DNA of 37,752 bases from assembly GCA_016185725.1 (NCBI GenBank), contig JACPNA010000001.1:1-37752 (forward strand), written 5' to 3'. Made by a program: the position numbers and the translations under genes. Shown here one piece after another: positions 22,623-30,120 of the stretch (position 1 is its first letter; the number at the start of each line of letters is the position of its first letter). The stretch comes from Candidatus Woesearchaeota archaeon (lineage in GTDB: Archaea; Nanobdellota; Nanobdellia; Woesearchaeales; GW2011-AR9). The notes beneath the pieces were generated by a model that saw only the letters and a program-made list of their open reading frames with translations, did not search any database and was not told the DNA's origin.

Positions 22623-22745
22623 TTAGAATTAATCTTGCCCGCAGGCTCAGTTTTGATTAAATTTTTGTAAAAATTCTTATTGAATTTAATCCTGCCGCAG
22701 GCTCTCTTTTGATGCAACTTTTGTAAAAGTTGCTTTCTTAAAAGT
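22623..22745. repeat. Structured repeat copy A, after the PIN pseudogene
   Basis: About 123 nt, closely similar to 23450-23574; the last 67 nt differ at only about 4 positions. Each copy holds two sub-units containing a palindrome: AATTTTTGTAAAAATT, then a longer one with arms GCAACTTTT/AAAAGTTGC (22714-22733). It abuts the stop codon of the minus-strand PIN gene, so it would form the 3' end of that transcript. Confidence 0.8.
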
Positions 22746-23150
22746 TTATTCCATTAAAAACTCAGTAGCTGTCACAATCTTTACGCCTGCAAACGATTTC
22801 AATTGTAACAAATGTGGATCGCCACTAATAACATATTTCACATTACCAACAATTGCACTCTCAATTATGACATTATTATCTGGGTCATCTTTAATAATAT
22901 TAACTTTATTTGTTATTCCCACAATAGTTGCTATTTCCATAATTATATTAACAAATCTTTCTTTTTGTTCTTCAGTAAAATCAAATTTCGGATAACTCAT
23001 AACTCTATGCAATTCTTCCATCTGTTCTGAAGATATTACTAATTCTACTTCACCATCAAGACATTTTTAAAAAATCATTCTCGGCTTGCCATTCCATCCT
23101 AACGCCGAAATCAGAATATTAGTATCCAAAACTACTTTTGTCGCGCCCAT
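22746..23150 (-). pseudogene. PIN-domain toxin broken by a nonsense codon
   Basis: The full frame from the ATG at 23150 reads MGATKVVLDTNILISALGWN, then GKPRMIF, a TAA at codon 28 (23067-23069), and continues in frame with KCLDGEVELVISSEQMEELHRVMSYPKFDF ... DDPDNNVIIESAIVGNVKYVISGDPHLLQL. This is a PIN ribonuclease (COG1569-like) with active-site D9 and the later acidic residues all present. The frame is unbroken except for that single codon, which fits a Glu-to-stop change (GAA to TAA). Its start overlaps the end of the AbrB antitoxin gene by 19 nt. A shorter product from the ATG at 23021 would lack D9 and be inactive. Confidence 0.8.
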
Positions 23151-23392
23151 TTAACTGCCTCAACAACATCATCGGAAGTTATTTTTTGTTTCTTAAACTG
23201 CTTCTCTATTTCTTTAGATAAGGTTTCAAATTCAGCTTTTACATTAGGTATCTTTATTCTTTTAAACAAAATTCCTCCTTTTACTGGAAAAGGAACAAAT
23301 CTATCTCCAGGATTAAAACCTTCTTGTTCTCTTATCTCCTGTGGTACAACTAACTGCCCCTTCGGACTCATTTTCACTAATTCTGTTTCCAT
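23132..23392 (-). CDS. AbrB/MazE-type antitoxin
   Basis: 86 aa. The N-terminal swapped-hairpin DNA-binding domain METELVKMSPKGQLVVPQEIREQEGFNPGDRF... is typical of the SpoVT/AbrB family; the C-terminal helices (KQKITSDDVVEAVKWARQK) would bind the PIN toxin. It is preceded by a strong GGAGGT site, and its promoter carries a perfect 17-bp palindrome. The antitoxin is intact while its toxin has a nonsense mutation, so the pair is probably no longer addictive. Confidence 0.88.
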   Translation of the reverse strand: METELVKMSPKGQLVVPQEIREQEGFNPGDRFVPFPVKGGILFKRIKIPNVKAEFETLSKEIEKQFKKQKITSDDVVEAVKWARQK

Positions 23393-23416
23393 ATTATACC
23401 TCCTAAAATACTTATC

Positions 23417-23433
23417 AGTTAAACAGTTTAACT
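23417..23433 (-). promoter_or_regulatory. Palindromic operator of the AbrB/PIN operon
   Basis: AGTTAAACAGTTTAACT is a perfect 8+1+8 palindrome. It directly follows the TATA box (minus-strand AATATTTATATA, about 23434-23444) and covers the space to the expected transcription start. This is the ideal position for autorepression by the antitoxin. Confidence 0.7.
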
Positions 23434-23449
23434 ATATAAATATTTCTCC

Positions 23450-23574
23450 TTAGAAATTCATCTTGGCTTCAGCCTCTGTTTTGATTAAACTTTTCCTAAA
23501 AGTTCTTATTGAATTTAATCTTGCCATAGGCTCTCTTTTGATACAACTTTTGTAAAAGTTGCTTTCTTAAAAGT
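23450..23574. repeat. Structured repeat copy B, after the surface-protein gene
   Basis: Second copy of the repeat at 22623-22745, in the same orientation. It ends 8 nt from the stop codon of the minus-strand gene at 23583-26069. It holds the same palindromes (CAACTTTT/AAAAGTTG at 23544-23561). The two copies bracket the AbrB/PIN locus. Confidence 0.8.
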
Positions 23575-23582
23575 GTAGTGGG

Positions 23583-26069
23583 CTACCACTGCGTATTTTT
23601 ACTAACCTTCCCATTAGAAACTGACGTCGTCGCTCCACTGCCTTCATTCTTAACTGAAGATTCCCACGCCGACTTACCAACCAAAGATTGCTCAATCTCA
23701 AAACAAATATTAGGAATATCTTCAGTTCCCAACGTTGTTACTGTTTTCATTTTCTTACCCCACTCAATACAAACCTCTTTAAACACCCTCTCAGAATAAT
23801 GCACAATCATATCTCTATCCTTAGCACCATTATTCAACTCAATAGGATATTGACTATTTTCATCCTTACGATATAATCTCGCTATCACAGTTCCACTCGC
23901 ATCCTTCAACACAATATTAAACGTCACCGCCACCCCATTCTCATCCACTAACGGTGTTAATTTCTCATCCTGCGGTGCAGAAACAGCCCAGGTAATCTTA
24001 TAAAAATATCCTTGTAATGGTTTCTCTGCATCTTCATTAGCATAACAAAACCCATCCTCCTTGCAAACCTGCCCTTCATCACAAATATATTTTATTTTTG
24101 CTTCCGTATCAGGATTAGCATAACATAACAACGGCGATTTATCTGCAGAACGTTCTCCTTGTACACTCCCTACCCCCTGATACGTACCCGAAACCGTTTT
24201 AATAAACTGCTTACCTTTAGAATTTATATCCGTATTAGAATTTTCTAAACCTAGGATACTCGTTCGTCCTTCACAAACCGCTGAAGGGAACCAATTACCC
24301 CCTAACATTGGCGCAAACGTTTGATCAGCCTTTCTCTGCCAATCTTCCACCGCAGTAGTTCCACCTAAATCCTTAAATAACAACTTCGACAACGCCGGAT
24401 ACGATTTGATCGAATTCGTAATTGCATAATACGATTCCAATACCGTTTGTGCCCCTGCAACAAATCCCGTGGTACTAGATTGGATTGCATCCGCTTTTTC
24501 TGCATTGGTCTTATCTAATTCAGTATTACCATTTTTCCATTTCCCTTGCTCATCCCTCTTGTAAGTAACTGGTTCTTTAGATTTAGTAACGGTCACTTCA
24601 CCAGTGTATTTACCTGTATCATCTTTTATTGCAATTATAGAACCACCATTAGGATAAATTTCCCCATTTCTCCTTCCACTCTGCGGATCATACATCTCTA
24701 CCCTAACCAATTTCTGATCCTTACCCATTCCCTTAGTATCTGCATCTAATAAAGCAAGAACCTTACCTGTCTTCATATCCACAAATGTTCCTTTATTATA
24801 AATTAAACAGTTCTGCTTGTCTTTACAATCACCTTCACTTTTACCACCTTGATAATAATCTCCCTCCCACTTAATCTCTGTTTGTTGTTTTAAATCCTCT
24901 ATCGTCCGCGTACCCTCTTGATATTGTGTCATTGTTATTTTATCCTCTTTAGCTTCCACACCTATTACCGGCACAGCATCAGCTTTTCCTATATCTTCCT
25001 TACTCGCATAACCAAAAATTTCTTTATCAGACAATACACCATTCACATCACTATCAACCTCCTTCACATAAACTTCCTGCCCATTAATCCTCACTTTACC
25101 ACTAGCTTTATCACTCTCTGAAGAACTCGCTAATATTTTACCTTGATAAACATAAGTAGCTCCATTCAACTCTTTAGAAGTGCCCTTAACTATAACAGCT
25201 TTAACCTTACCCTCCTCACCAGATACACTAATGATACCCTTGCTATTCTTCAATGTTAACTTCTTACCATACTCTTTAAAATTACTCTCAAAATCCTTCC
25301 AATTGACTAAATCGACATATTTCTTATAAACATCATCACCAACTTGTTTCTTAAACTCATCCTGCATAAACTTCTTTACAACCTCACTGTTGCCACCATC
25401 AGAAAAATAATTAGCTGGAATTGTTTGTTCCTGACCATCAATTGCCAACTTTCCTTCCATAAATTCCTTTAACGTTTCAGGAACAGTAGCTTTTGCATTA
25501 CTGTCTGATAATGTATAAAAAACTGTCTCTAATTTTTCCCATTTTCCGTTAGAATAATACTTTAAACCACCATTCTCTTCTTTTACGCTAAAATAATTCC
25601 CATTAATATCTTCATAAGTTACATAATCTCCAGTTGGATCTTTCTGAACCATTAACCCTCCTTCTACTTCAGCATCTTTATCATTAGCCCAACTATACCC
25701 CTTATCAGGAGTACAATCATCCCCTTTGCAAGTATAACCAACATCTTTTTTTATTTCTTTAGCTGGAGCGCTTTTTTTTATTTTACTTCCTTTTCCATTC
25801 TTAGAATTACTTTTAGTTTTCTCTTTAGCTTCCCCAACCAAATTCCCCCTACTATCAGTTTCACCCACAATATTACCACCTGAAGCCTCTCCTACCAAAT
25901 TCCCACTACTAACGGCTTCCCCTGCAATATTCACTTTAAAATTAGGATCCCCCCACAACAAACATTTAACCGAACCCCAGAAACCAGAACACTCGTCGGA
26001 AGCAATAACAAACGAACTCAAAACTAACAAAAACAACACAATTATTATCACACACTTTTTATACATCAT
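23583..26069 (-). CDS. Large secreted surface protein with Ca-binding-like loop
   Basis: 828 aa. A signal peptide (KKCVIIIVLFLLVLSSFVIA) is followed by SDECSGFWGSVKCLLWGDPN with a Cys pair, then a repeat segment with three copies of SGN(L/I)VGE(A/T) (about 52-80) and a Lys-rich linker. The bulk is unrecognised beta-rich sequence with Asp/Gly-rich turns; DSDVNGVLSDKE matches an EF-hand/dockerin calcium loop. A Cys-rich part (CYANPDTEAKIKYICDEGQVCKEDGFCYA) precedes a beta domain at the C-terminus. No membrane anchor is seen at the C-terminus. The ATG at 26069 (or 26066) lies about 24 nt from a TATA box. It forms a cluster with the two genes upstream on this strand. Function unknown. Confidence 0.75.
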   Translation of the reverse strand: MMYKKCVIIIVLFLLVLSSFVIASDECSGFWGSVKCLLWGDPNFKVNIAGEAVSSGNLVGEASGGNIVGETDSRGNLVGEAKEKTKSNSKNGKGSKIKKSAPAKEIKKDVGYTCKGDDCTPDKGYSWANDKDAEVEGGLMVQKDPTGDYVTYEDINGNYFSVKEENGGLKYYSNGKWEKLETVFYTLSDSNAKATVPETLKEFMEGKLAIDGQEQTIPANYFSDGGNSEVVKKFMQDEFKKQVGDDVYKKYVDLVNWKDFESNFKEYGKKLTLKNSKGIISVSGEEGKVKAVIVKGTSKELNGATYVYQGKILASSSESDKASGKVRINGQEVYVKEVDSDVNGVLSDKEIFGYASKEDIGKADAVPVIGVEAKEDKITMTQYQEGTRTIEDLKQQTEIKWEGDYYQGGKSEGDCKDKQNCLIYNKGTFVDMKTGKVLALLDADTKGMGKDQKLVRVEMYDPQSGRRNGEIYPNGGSIIAIKDDTGKYTGEVTVTKSKEPVTYKRDEQGKWKNGNTELDKTNAEKADAIQSSTTGFVAGAQTVLESYYAITNSIKSYPALSKLLFKDLGGTTAVEDWQRKADQTFAPMLGGNWFPSAVCEGRTSILGLENSNTDINSKGKQFIKTVSGTYQGVGSVQGERSADKSPLLCYANPDTEAKIKYICDEGQVCKEDGFCYANEDAEKPLQGYFYKITWAVSAPQDEKLTPLVDENGVAVTFNIVLKDASGTVIARLYRKDENSQYPIELNNGAKDRDMIVHYSERVFKEVCIEWGKKMKTVTTLGTEDIPNICFEIEQSLVGKSAWESSVKNEGSGATTSVSNGKVSKNTQW
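25947..26004. repeat. 58-bp direct repeat, copy within the surface-protein gene
   Basis: 56 of 58 bases match 26712-26769, same orientation, offset 765 bp. It encodes ASDECSGFWGSVKCLLWGD at the start of the mature 828-aa protein. Confidence 0.9.
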
Positions 26070-26709
26070 AATTAATAACAAAACTTTTATATATAAGCCT
26101 TTCTTTTATAAAGATATGAAACGAAAAACCAAAGATTATTTTGCAGATATAGAACAAGCTCAGAAAAATCCCGAATTTATTCGCACTATTTATGAATGGG
26201 TCCGTGAAAGTTGTTCCCCTAAGTAATTCTTTAAACTGCTTATACCTAATAAAAGAAGGATTTCCCACATTAAATTTAAGATTAACATTTTCATACGCTT
26301 TCCGAAAAACTTCATTCCACATTGTACCATTATCTTCAGAAACAACAATATCCACATTTTTAACAGAAGCACACGCCACAATAAGTAAATCATTATATAT
26401 TTCCTCTTTCAGCAAATTACCTCCAAAAAAAACATAATTTTTATAATACTCTTCAGCAATTCGCTCAAACATCCCTTCAATATCATACTCTTTCACAATA
26501 AAATAAGAATATGCTCTTAACAAAGAAGCTTGAACATTAACTCCCCCCACAACTTTCTTAGGAACTTTTTTTAACTCTTTACGAACAACACTAAATCCAT
26601 AAATCCTAAACTCTCCCCTTTTTTGTTCTATTAAAGAATGTAATAAATGTAAATCAGAATCTACAGTTAACAAACCATAAATATTTGTATCTAAAAGTAA
26701 TCTTTTCAT
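26059..26709 (-). CDS. PIN-domain nuclease inside the surface-protein cluster
   Basis: 216 aa from the ATG at 26709. PIN active-site residues are D7 in LLLDTN, E45 in VVRKELKK, D107 in YNDLLIVACAS and E125/D126 in VVSEDNG. The natural domain appears to end near FIRYKQFKELL (about 163). The remaining ~50 residues are hydrophobic and unlike the family, and their coding sequence contains the promoter and first bases of the surface-protein gene, so the 3' end looks like a fusion to foreign DNA. Its ATG overlaps the stop codon of a 38-aa leader ORF (TAATG). No antitoxin gene is recognisable next to it. Possibly an RNase toxin captured in this cluster. Confidence 0.75.
   Translation of the reverse strand: MKRLLLDTNIYGLLTVDSDLHLLHSLIEQKRGEFRIYGFSVVRKELKKVPKKVVGGVNVQASLLRAYSYFIVKEYDIEGMFERIAEEYYKNYVFFGGNLLKEEIYNDLLIVACASVKNVDIVVSEDNGTMWNEVFRKAYENVNLKFNVGNPSFIRYKQFKELLRGTTFTDPFINSANKFGIFLSLFYICKIIFGFSFHIFIKERLIYKSFVINYDV
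26085..26097. promoter_or_regulatory. Near-symmetric TATA box, possible bidirectional promoter
   Basis: TTTTATATATAAG reads as a TATA box on both strands. The ATG of the surface protein (26069/26066, minus) and the ATG of a 36-aa ORF (26116, plus) both lie about 24 nt from its centre, the leaderless distance in each direction. Confidence 0.5.
26116..26226 (+). CDS. Possible 36-aa protein antisense to the PIN gene end
   Basis: ATG at 26116, TAA at 26224-26226. The peptide starts MKRKTKDYFADIEQAQKNPE and ends in YEWVRESCSPK: charged, helical and protein-like, with a 'KNPEFIR' segment reminiscent of the N-termini of HTH antitoxins, although no helix-turn-helix follows. It is too short for confident assignment. 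Support comes from the TATA box 24 nt upstream. It overlaps the odd C-terminal tail of the PIN gene on the opposite strand. It may be an antitoxin remnant or a genuine small protein. Confidence 0.35.
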   Translation: MKRKTKDYFADIEQAQKNPEFIRTIYEWVRESCSPK

Positions 26710-26825
26710 TAATCCCTCCACAACAAACATTTAACCGAACCCCAGAAACCAGAACACTCATCGGAAGCAGAAACAAAACTAACCAAGAACATAAATACAA
26801 TTCCTATAATAAATATTTTTTTCAT
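26709..26825 (-). pseudogene. 38-aa orphan signal peptide, truncated paralogue of the surface protein
   Basis: Begins MKKIFIIGIVFMFLVSFVSA, a full signal peptide, then SDECSGFWGSVKCLLWRD and TAA. The part after the signal is nearly identical, in DNA and protein, to the first mature residues of the 828-aa surface protein. The frame stops where the PIN gene begins (TAATG). It starts 9 nt after the 1084-aa gene's stop codon, i.e. at the place expected for the third gene of the cluster. I read it as the original start of that gene (or of a paralogue), severed when the PIN segment arrived. It could still be a translated leader coupling PIN to the cluster. Confidence 0.65.
26712..26769. repeat. 58-bp direct repeat, copy within the 38-aa ORF
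   Basis: Matches 25947-26004 at 56 of 58 positions. Together the two copies bracket the PIN gene and the 36-aa plus-strand ORF. Confidence 0.9.
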
Positions 26826-26834
26826 CTATTCTCT

Positions 26835-29800
26835 CTACAGCACGCTATCACAATACTGCAACCCGCCGCTAGATATATCATCCTTAATCGTAACAATAAA
26901 TCCTGCAATACTTTCCAGTTCATCAATCCACTGCCATATGTACAACGCATAATCACATCCTCTTGACGCTGTACCGCTTATCGAACAACTAATACCACAA
27001 TAACCAATAGTTAAAGTATGAGCCGTAGCAAATGGATCTTTTAACGCATCCCAAATCGCTCTTATCCCTTTATCCCAAAACTGACTAAATGGGAAAACAT
27101 ACCATAACTCTCCAAAGAAATACTTGCAAGTTAACAAATTTTCTAATCTATCGCACTGGTCCACTGTAGCTAGCCCTGCCTTAACCTCATTCTGTAAACA
27201 ATACACTTTTCGACACTTAATCTGCCTATATTTATCCAAATTCTTAATTATCCCCGGCAAACAAAGAGATGCCACCGACAGATAAAGATTATCCTTGACA
27301 TTTCTTGCTGGACGTAATAATTTTTGTTGCGCACCTAATGGAGAATCCTGATCTTTTAACAATTCCACATTATACAAACTTAATATACTATTCTGCCATT
27401 TTCCATACCAAGTAAAAGGTTGATTATTAGAACTACTTTCTGTTCCGATATTATGCTGCAACGGTCTGCACGATAACACTTGTACAATTTGATCTAACGC
27501 ATTAACTCCTTTGTCAGCCGTTTCTTGCATACCATTTAATCCAAAACAAACTGCTATTCTACCCCCCTCTGCCCAAGGAATTGCCTTTGCAGAATCAGCG
27601 ACAGGCTTAACCCCACTCAGTAAAGCAATCACTCCTTTCACTATACTCACAATTTGCACCCCATAATCCACCCAATGCAACACTTTATTCAGTGTACCAA
27701 TAACTTTCCATGCTCCACCCGCGTCATCCTTCGCTTCCTGAATCTTTGCATCTAAATTAGCATTATCCGCCCCTAAACTAGAAAATGCAAACGGCACTTT
27801 AAACACAACTTCTTGCATTTCTGCATTCTGCAGAGCATTATCTCCTACTTGCGAAAATATTTTTAATTGGCACTTGTAACTAATCTCCTTCCTCAGCTCT
27901 TCTGATTTACCTTTCTCACCAACATTAAACAATTTCTTCCCCTCAAACGACGCAAATTCTAAAACCACTGTTGGTTTAGGCTCACTGACTGCCGTAATAA
28001 ATTTCCCGCCATATAATAACGCCCTGCTTATCACCGGCTTGTTCTCTGAAATATTGACAAACGCCAAACTCTCACCCGCATTCTCACACCCTATTACTTC
28101 CACCTTTAACGCCTGTACTTTCCCCTGCTTAGAATCCAACTGCACATTAAACGGAATTCGCGCTGAAGTCAACTGCGTCGTATCCAAATCAATAAACGAA
28201 GTAGCTGAGACTAATGTACTCTTACCCTCCCAATAATCCGGACTAGTTTCCGTACTCAACCCTAACAACTCTAAAATATAATTTCCTTTACCACCAGACT
28301 TAATATTCTTCGGCTCCTTCTCCCAAACCATTGCAGAATTTCCCGCTATATCCTTAACCTTAACTTCTACCTTAACCCCGCTATCCGGCCCGCTTCGTAA
28401 ATTATTCGTGACAAACACACATTCCCACGTCTTCGCCTCTTCATTGCGTTGACATTCCTTTTCCGTAAACACCTGCCATCCCGTTCCCTCCTCACGCGTA
28501 TAATCCATAACTGGCAATTTACTTTCCGCATCCATCATCAAATCATTCATATTAACTAATACCGCTAAACCCGAAACTTCCGCTACTGATATTTTAATCT
28601 TCAACTGATCATTACTTTGAAAATACTGCTTATCCCCTACCTCAGAAACACCATACAACTCCGCCTTCTGCACTTTAGGAGCAGAACCATCAACTACCAC
28701 CTCTATCTCCGGCATTTTCCCTTCATTACCTACATTATCCTGAAACTTTGACAATCCTACTTTCACAATTGTATCCGAACCAAAACTAGCATAAATATCC
28801 CAATAACAGGTAAACAATCCCTCCTTCATCCCACATTCTGATGGCGCTTCACTCACACTTTTTCTCAATGCCTTCAAATTCAACCTAATTCCACTTTCAT
28901 TAATACCTGCCCCCTGCTCTTTAACCTTCAAAATAATTCTAGCATTACCATTAGTAGCAATATAACTCCTACCCTTATATTGATGCTCCGTCCCAAAAAA
29001 ATCTATTTCCGGCGCATTACTATCCTTTACAAATCCTTTAGAAATTTGTTTCTCTACCACATTACCCGCTTCATCTCTCGCCATTATCTTCAGCGTAATT
29101 CCCGCTTCCGGTTTAACTTCCACCTTCTTCCACATACAATGCCACAACTCTACCTTCTCCACATCTTCATTACATTCTGCATCAACACCCAAAAACTGTA
29201 TCTGATCAGAACTGCCCTTAACCGAAACTAACATATTCTTTTCAATAACATCAACCTGTAAATTTGTTGTAATAATAACATCACCAATAAACTTTCCCAT
29301 ACTCGCAAAATTCAAAGTTTCATCTTTAACTACTGGCGCAATAAAATCAACCAATACATCCTTAACCACTGCACTAGATTGATGACCTAACTGATCGAAA
29401 GCAATAACCTTAATTTTTTTTATACCCTCTTCCTTCCATGGAGAAACAAACGCATTACTATAACTATACTCCTTAATACTCTTATCTAAATTCTCTACCT
29501 TCTCCAAAACTTTTCCCGATTCCGCATCACTAACTTCTATAGATTTCAACCCCGCCGAAGTTTTTCCATCATAAATATCCGTAACTGCAAAATTAATACG
29601 TACCATCCCTTTATCTTGTATAACTTTTAAATCATTGATTTTAGGAATCGAACCATCCGCAAGTATTACACTGGACGCCCCCGGATTTTTATTATAATTC
29701 TCCTCATCCTTCAACATCTCATAAACAATCTTAAAATTATACGCGCCTTCCTTAACTCCATTGGTTAAAGGACTGCTATACTTGCACATAACACCTAAAG

Positions 29801-30089
29801 AATCACTTGAACAAGTCTTAAACTTATCACTATTTTTATTGATAATTATTTTCACATCATCTGGACTTATTGAATTGTTGCTTTCTGCAGAAACACCCGA
29901 GACCAGCGCTTCTACAGTCCATACATCACTGCTTGCATCAAGTACACCTTCTATTCCTGCCTGCCCTGAATTTTTAGTGATCTGCACCGAAACCGCCATT
30001 GCGTCTGCAGAAAAAATCGGCATGGTAATTACTAACAAAATCAAAAATAATCCCGCCACACTCCAAATATTTTTTCTTCGTTTTGACAT
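26835..30089 (-). CDS. Giant secreted protein with Ig-like repeats and Cys-rich end
   Basis: 1084 aa. A signal peptide (WSVAGLFLILLVITMPIFSADAMA) precedes several tandem beta-sandwich-like modules (about 35-600). These are recognisable from repeated phrases such as V..FIAPVVKD, ITLKIMARDEAGNVVEK, VKVGLSKFQDNVGNEGK and KVEVKVKDIAGNSAMV, the 'D..GN' turns of bacterial Ig-like or cadherin-like adhesin domains. A hydrophobic stretch lies near 815-850. The last ~200 residues are rich in Cys (CRPLQ, SLCLPG, IKCRKVYCLQNEV, CDRLENLLTCKYF, GYCGISCSISG, RGCDYA), presumably disulphide-bonded. It starts 31 nt after the 793-aa gene. Likely an adhesin or scaffold of a surface structure; no enzyme motif seen. 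Confidence 0.75.
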   Translation of the reverse strand: MSKRRKNIWSVAGLFLILLVITMPIFSADAMAVSVQITKNSGQAGIEGVLDASSDVWTVEALVSGVSAESNNSISPDDVKIIINKNSDKFKTCSSDSLGVMCKYSSPLTNGVKEGAYNFKIVYEMLKDEENYNKNPGASSVILADGSIPKINDLKVIQDKGMVRINFAVTDIYDGKTSAGLKSIEVSDAESGKVLEKVENLDKSIKEYSYSNAFVSPWKEEGIKKIKVIAFDQLGHQSSAVVKDVLVDFIAPVVKDETLNFASMGKFIGDVIITTNLQVDVIEKNMLVSVKGSSDQIQFLGVDAECNEDVEKVELWHCMWKKVEVKPEAGITLKIMARDEAGNVVEKQISKGFVKDSNAPEIDFFGTEHQYKGRSYIATNGNARIILKVKEQGAGINESGIRLNLKALRKSVSEAPSECGMKEGLFTCYWDIYASFGSDTIVKVGLSKFQDNVGNEGKMPEIEVVVDGSAPKVQKAELYGVSEVGDKQYFQSNDQLKIKISVAEVSGLAVLVNMNDLMMDAESKLPVMDYTREEGTGWQVFTEKECQRNEEAKTWECVFVTNNLRSGPDSGVKVEVKVKDIAGNSAMVWEKEPKNIKSGGKGNYILELLGLSTETSPDYWEGKSTLVSATSFIDLDTTQLTSARIPFNVQLDSKQGKVQALKVEVIGCENAGESLAFVNISENKPVISRALLYGGKFITAVSEPKPTVVLEFASFEGKKLFNVGEKGKSEELRKEISYKCQLKIFSQVGDNALQNAEMQEVVFKVPFAFSSLGADNANLDAKIQEAKDDAGGAWKVIGTLNKVLHWVDYGVQIVSIVKGVIALLSGVKPVADSAKAIPWAEGGRIAVCFGLNGMQETADKGVNALDQIVQVLSCRPLQHNIGTESSSNNQPFTWYGKWQNSILSLYNVELLKDQDSPLGAQQKLLRPARNVKDNLYLSVASLCLPGIIKNLDKYRQIKCRKVYCLQNEVKAGLATVDQCDRLENLLTCKYFFGELWYVFPFSQFWDKGIRAIWDALKDPFATAHTLTIGYCGISCSISGTASRGCDYALYIWQWIDELESIAGFIVTIKDDISSGGLQYCDSVL

Positions 30090-30120
30090 TATTTACACTT
30101 CATTAACCTCTAGTAAAACC

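Noticed and set aside
22746-23150. Stop-codon readthrough or recoding at the TAA in the PIN gene
   Set aside because: TAA is not a known recoded codon in such archaea and no downstream structure is evident; nonsense mutation is simpler.
22623-23574. CRISPR-like interpretation of the repeats around the TA locus
   Set aside because: Only two long, internally palindromic copies ~830 bp apart with genes between them; no short regular repeat-spacer units. No CRISPR array was seen in the window.
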